Below are positions 61,236 through 64,000 of a stretch of 64,000 nucleotides of DNA, in pieces (within the stretch, counting starts at the first letter, position 1; each line of letters begins with the position of its first letter). The position numbers and the translations under genes are program-made. Below the pieces are notes generated by a model, which was not told the origin of the DNA, searched no databases, and worked only from the letters and a program-made list of their open reading frames with translations. Origin of the DNA: Myxococcales bacterium (GTDB taxonomy: Bacteria > Myxococcota_A > Polyangia > Polyangiales > Polyangiaceae); assembly GCA_016794345.1 (NCBI GenBank), contig JAEUKE010000129.1:27484-91483 (forward strand), in the 5' to 3' direction.

Positions 61236-62459
61236 TCACTGGACGACTGTGTCGCAGCCGAGGACGATCTTGATCTGGCCCATCGTGTCCTGCGACAGGT
61301 TCGTGCAGGTGTCCGGGCAGAGGACGATCTGCGTGGGCATCGCCTCGTTGTCGTAATACCAGGCGTTGCCGCCGGGCGGACAGTCGGCGAGGCCCGACAC
61401 CTTCGGCAGCGTCTGGGGCGTTCCGCCTCCGCCCGGCGTGTATTGCACGTTCACCTGTTGGTAGTTGATCTCGCCCTGGTCGGGCGCGGGGATCAGGTAC
61501 GAGCACGGCAGGGCGATCCCTTGGATCTGGTTGAGGGCGTCGAGGAACGCCTGCTGGACGTTCGGATCCTGGTCGATCATGAACGCCGAGCCGGTGCCGC
61601 CCGCGGCCGCGAAGCCGTTCAGCGCGGAGACCGAGCCGCCGACGCCGATGACGAAGGTGCGGATGGAGGGCGTCCCGCCGAACCCTGCCGCCGCGACGCC
61701 GTTGATGTACGCGAGATCGCTGTTGCAGCTCGTGGGATCGCCGTCCGTCGCGAGGACGACGATGACGGCGTGGCCGGGGTTCGCGTTCGCCCAGGTCTGG
61801 GCGTGGCTGATGGCGCCTTCGAGCGCGGCCGACGTCGGCGTTCCGCCGGTCGGGCCGTGGTTGCCGATGGACTGGATGATCGCGTTGGCGTTGCCCGGCA
61901 GCGTCGCGATCTCCACGTCCGGCGTGGCGTAGTCCGTCACCAGACACGAGTCGCTCGCGCCGTAGCCGGAGCAGATGCCGAAGCCGCCGAAGCCCTCGCA
62001 GGGGCCGCACCCCGCGCCGCAGTCGCCGTCCACGTTGCATTGGAGCACGTTGCAGTTGGCGCCGCTGTCGAGCGGGAAATACTGGATGCCGACCCCGATG
62101 CCCGCGGCCTCGGGCTGGTTCACGAACGTCGACAGCGCGGACGACACAGCGTCCCACTTGGTGCCGCCGCCCATCGACGGCGGATCGCTCATCGAGCCCG
62201 ACTGGTCGAGCATGATGTAGATGTCGAGCGGCACCTTCTCCGCCGTCTTGTCGATGCCGGCGCAGCCGCCGCCGACGCCGCTCCCGGTGGAGCCCGTGGC
62301 GAACCCGTCGCCCGTGGAGCCGTTGGGGCTTCCGGTGCCGCTCGAGTTCCCGGCGCCCTCGCCGCCGCCGCCGTCCTCGGCGCCGGTGCCGGCGTCGCAA
62401 CCGGTCGACGCGGCGAAGACGAGACCCAACCCCACAAAGCCAAGAATCGAGCGCTTCAT
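61236..62459 (-). CDS. von Willebrand factor A-domain lipoprotein
   Basis: Predicted 407-residue lipoprotein: signal ending VFAASTGC (lipid Cys about 21), a Gly/Ser/Thr stalk (about 25-65), and a vWA domain (about 75-300) with an intact MIDAS (MLDQSGSM, Thr in GGTPTSAA, and VVLATDGDP). A Cys-rich insert (CNVDGDCGAGCGPCEG) interrupts the domain. The C-terminal region (about 300-407) is beta-rich with further Cys. vWA domains bind protein ligands through a metal ion. ATG 62459 begins the signal peptide. The stalk resembles those of the kinase-operon lipoproteins. It precedes the PEGA/ABC genes on the same strand with a 66-base gap. Confidence 0.87.
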   Translation of the reverse strand: MKRSILGFVGLGLVFAASTGCDAGTGAEDGGGGEGAGNSSGTGSPNGSTGDGFATGSTGSGVGGGCAGIDKTAEKVPLDIYIMLDQSGSMSDPPSMGGGTKWDAVSSALSTFVNQPEAAGIGVGIQYFPLDSGANCNVLQCNVDGDCGAGCGPCEGFGGFGICSGYGASDSCLVTDYATPDVEIATLPGNANAIIQSIGNHGPTGGTPTSAALEGAISHAQTWANANPGHAVIVVLATDGDPTSCNSDLAYINGVAAAGFGGTPSIRTFVIGVGGSVSALNGFAAAGGTGSAFMIDQDPNVQQAFLDALNQIQGIALPCSYLIPAPDQGEINYQQVNVQYTPGGGGTPQTLPKVSGLADCPPGGNAWYYDNEAMPTQIVLCPDTCTNLSQDTMGQIKIVLGCDTVVQ

Positions 62460-62485
62460 GGGTGGATTTGACCCTAGCGGTCCGC

Positions 62486-63994
62486 TCACGTCAACTCGCG
62501 AGGTCGCCTCGGTGCGAGCGCCAGGTACACGCCGAACGCGAGCGCAAACGAGACGAACCAGGCGTAGTTGTAGAGCGTCATCCAGATCGGCGAAACCGCG
62601 GCCCATTTCACGGTCCCGAGGAACCCCGGCAGGTTCGGCAGGATGCCGGCCATTAATGCAACGAACGCCCTGGTGTTCCAGCCCCCCACGTACCAGTACG
62701 GGCCGTCCTTCGCGTAGAGGGCGGGCAGGTCGAGCGTCTTCTTTCGGATGACGAAGTAGTCAGCGATGAGGATGCCCCCGATCGATCCGAGCAGCGCCGA
62801 ATAGCCGACGAGCCAGGTGAAGATGTAGCCCGTGGGATCGCTCACGAGCTTCCACGGCATGATCAGGATGCCGATCACGCCGGTGATGTAGCCGCCCGTC
62901 CGGAAGGAGATCTTCGTCGGAGCGATGTTCGCGAAATCGTTCGCCGGGCTGACGACGTTCGCGGCGATGTTCGTCGCGAGCGTCGCGATGCCGAGCGAGA
63001 CGAGCGCGACGACGAGCACGATGGGGCTCTGGAACTTCGTCACGAGGACGACCGGGTCCCAGATGGCCTCGCCGTAGATGACGACGGTGGCCGAGGTGAC
63101 CGCGACGCCGATGAAGGAGTAGAGCCCCATCGTCGTCGGCAGGCCGAGCGCCTGTCCCACGACCTGGTCACGCTGGGAGTACGCGTACCGCGTGAAGTCG
63201 GGGATGTTCAGGCTGAGCGTCGCCCAGAACCCGACCATGCCCGTCAGCGCCGGGAAGAAGAAGGTCCAGAACTGTCCGGCCTTCGGCTGCCCGTCGGCGA
63301 ACGCCGAGGGCTTGCTGAGCATCGGCCCGAACCCACCCGCGCGGTCGTAGGCCCACGCGAGCAGCGCCAGCCCCAGCAAGATCAAGAGCGGGGCCTTGAT
63401 GTTCAAGAGCACCCGGATCGACTCGATGCCCTTGTAGATGACGAACATGTTGAGGCCCCAGAACGCGAGGAAACACGCGAGCTGGGCGAAGTTGATGTCG
63501 AGCACCGGGATGGGCGCGAGCGCCTCCCAGGACGAAAAATAGATCGCGCCGATCTTGTAGATGGCCCAGCCGCCGATCCACGCCTGGATGCCGAACCAGC
63601 CGCAGGCAACGAGGGCCCGCAGGATCGCCGGCACGTTTGCGCCGAGCATGCCGAACGCGGGCCGGCAGTAGACGGGGAACGGGATGCCGTATTTCGTCCC
63701 GGCGTGCGCGTTGAGGACCATGGGCAAGAGCACGATCGTGTTCCCCAGGAAGATCGTCACCACCGCTTGCCACCAGCTCATCCCCTCCGTGATGAGCGAC
63801 GAGGCGAGCATGTAAGTCGGCACGCAGGCCGACATCGAGATCCAGAGCGCGGCGATGTCCTTTGTCGCCCATTTGCGCTCGCGGAGCTTCGTCGGCGCGA
63901 GATCGTGGTTGATGAACGGGGACTCGATCGCGCGGTCGAGCTCGTAGACGCCGCCTTGTTCCCGAACGCCTTCGCTGCCGGCCGCCAGTGTCAT
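62486..63994 (-). CDS. NCS1-family nucleobase:cation symporter
   Basis: A 502-residue membrane transporter with 12 predicted TM helices. The N-terminal SPFINHDLAPTKLRERKW, followed by helices containing WISMSACVPTYMLAS, GIPFPVYCRPAFG, FGIQAWIGG and LSLNIPDFTRYA, matches the NCS1 family (Mhp1/PucI/CodB-like), which imports hydantoins, allantoin, uracil or cytosine with Na+ or H+. The Trp/Gln/Asn pattern is closest to hydantoin/allantoin/uracil carriers, but the substrate is not certain. ATG 63994 starts six bases inside the right edge, so the upstream neighbour is unseen. No catabolic genes for nucleobases are in the window. Confidence 0.92.
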   Translation of the reverse strand: MTLAAGSEGVREQGGVYELDRAIESPFINHDLAPTKLRERKWATKDIAALWISMSACVPTYMLASSLITEGMSWWQAVVTIFLGNTIVLLPMVLNAHAGTKYGIPFPVYCRPAFGMLGANVPAILRALVACGWFGIQAWIGGWAIYKIGAIYFSSWEALAPIPVLDINFAQLACFLAFWGLNMFVIYKGIESIRVLLNIKAPLLILLGLALLAWAYDRAGGFGPMLSKPSAFADGQPKAGQFWTFFFPALTGMVGFWATLSLNIPDFTRYAYSQRDQVVGQALGLPTTMGLYSFIGVAVTSATVVIYGEAIWDPVVLVTKFQSPIVLVVALVSLGIATLATNIAANVVSPANDFANIAPTKISFRTGGYITGVIGILIMPWKLVSDPTGYIFTWLVGYSALLGSIGGILIADYFVIRKKTLDLPALYAKDGPYWYVGGWNTRAFVALMAGILPNLPGFLGTVKWAAVSPIWMTLYNYAWFVSFALAFGVYLALAPRRPRELT

Positions 63995-64000
63995 CGCCGC

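Overview
The window reads as a chromosomal stretch of a large, very GC-rich delta-type bacterium, most likely a myxobacterium of the Polyangiales/Sorangiineae (Myxococcota). This rests on six eukaryotic-like Ser/Thr protein kinases plus one pseudokinase in 64 kb, FHA domains on three different kinds of output, many lipoproteins with Gly/Ser-rich stalks, frequent GTG/TTG starts, and 4-bp ATGA/GTGA stop-start overlaps. No rRNA, tRNA, CRISPR array, insertion sequence or phage gene was recognised. Gene order is mosaic, in short operons of one to five genes.

Layout. 1-6.3 kb: truncated kinase divergent from a TPR/2-TM protein, a lipoprotein translationally coupled to an FHA-sigma54 activator, a frameshifted hypB remnant, a lipoprotein, and a SprT-like/DUF2786 protein. 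6.4-10.5 kb: tandem paralogous membrane-anchored sulfatase/EptA-like transferases and a Cys-rich fragment. 10.5-16.7 kb: formiminotransferase-cyclodeaminase, a SUMF1-like lipoprotein divergent from a kinase, then a propeller-like lipoprotein with a TPR-PEGA protein. 16.7-23 kb: acyltransferase, small lipoprotein, LNS2/lipin-like lipoprotein coupled to a TMTC-like glycosyltransferase, and an SDR reductase. 23.1-28.4 kb: RNase HI, then a phosphoglycerate-mutase-like protein lacking key catalytic residues, coupled to a PEGA pseudokinase and followed by an FHA-histidine kinase-receiver protein. 28.4-31.6 kb: operon of kinase, TPR-PEGA protein and Cys-rich lipoprotein. 31.7-39.6 kb: esterase, giant PilY1-like protein, small lipoprotein, GspE/PilB-type ATPase. 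39.7-43.2 kb: SurA-like chaperone with a YkgJ-like protein, isocitrate dehydrogenase, TerB-like protein. 43.5-50.9 kb: kinase, SDR with SRPBCC protein, acyltransferase, TspO-like protein, zinc-ribbon rhomboid, histidine-kinase-like ATPase. 51.2-57.8 kb: two kinases, a membrane-anchored protein, a TPR-PEGA protein and a Gly-rich lipoprotein. 57.8-64 kb: ABC-2 exporter with a PEGA membrane protein, a von Willebrand A lipoprotein, and an NCS1 permease.

The strongest theme is a recurring module: a Ser/Thr kinase, a secreted TPR-(PEGA)-two-TM protein (three of four copies with a Cys pair between the TM segments) and a surface lipoprotein with a variable C-terminal part. It appears as clear operons near 28-31 kb and 51-58 kb, rearranged near 13-17 kb, and loosely near 0-2 kb. 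I infer an envelope-sensing system in which the lipoprotein is the variable sensor or effector and the kinase the cytoplasmic output; this is untested. A second unusual cassette joins a degenerate phosphoglycerate-mutase fold, a PEGA pseudokinase and a phosphorelay protein. Dispersed palindromic repeats occur, one inside the predicted N-terminal codons of a gene and one across a stop codon.
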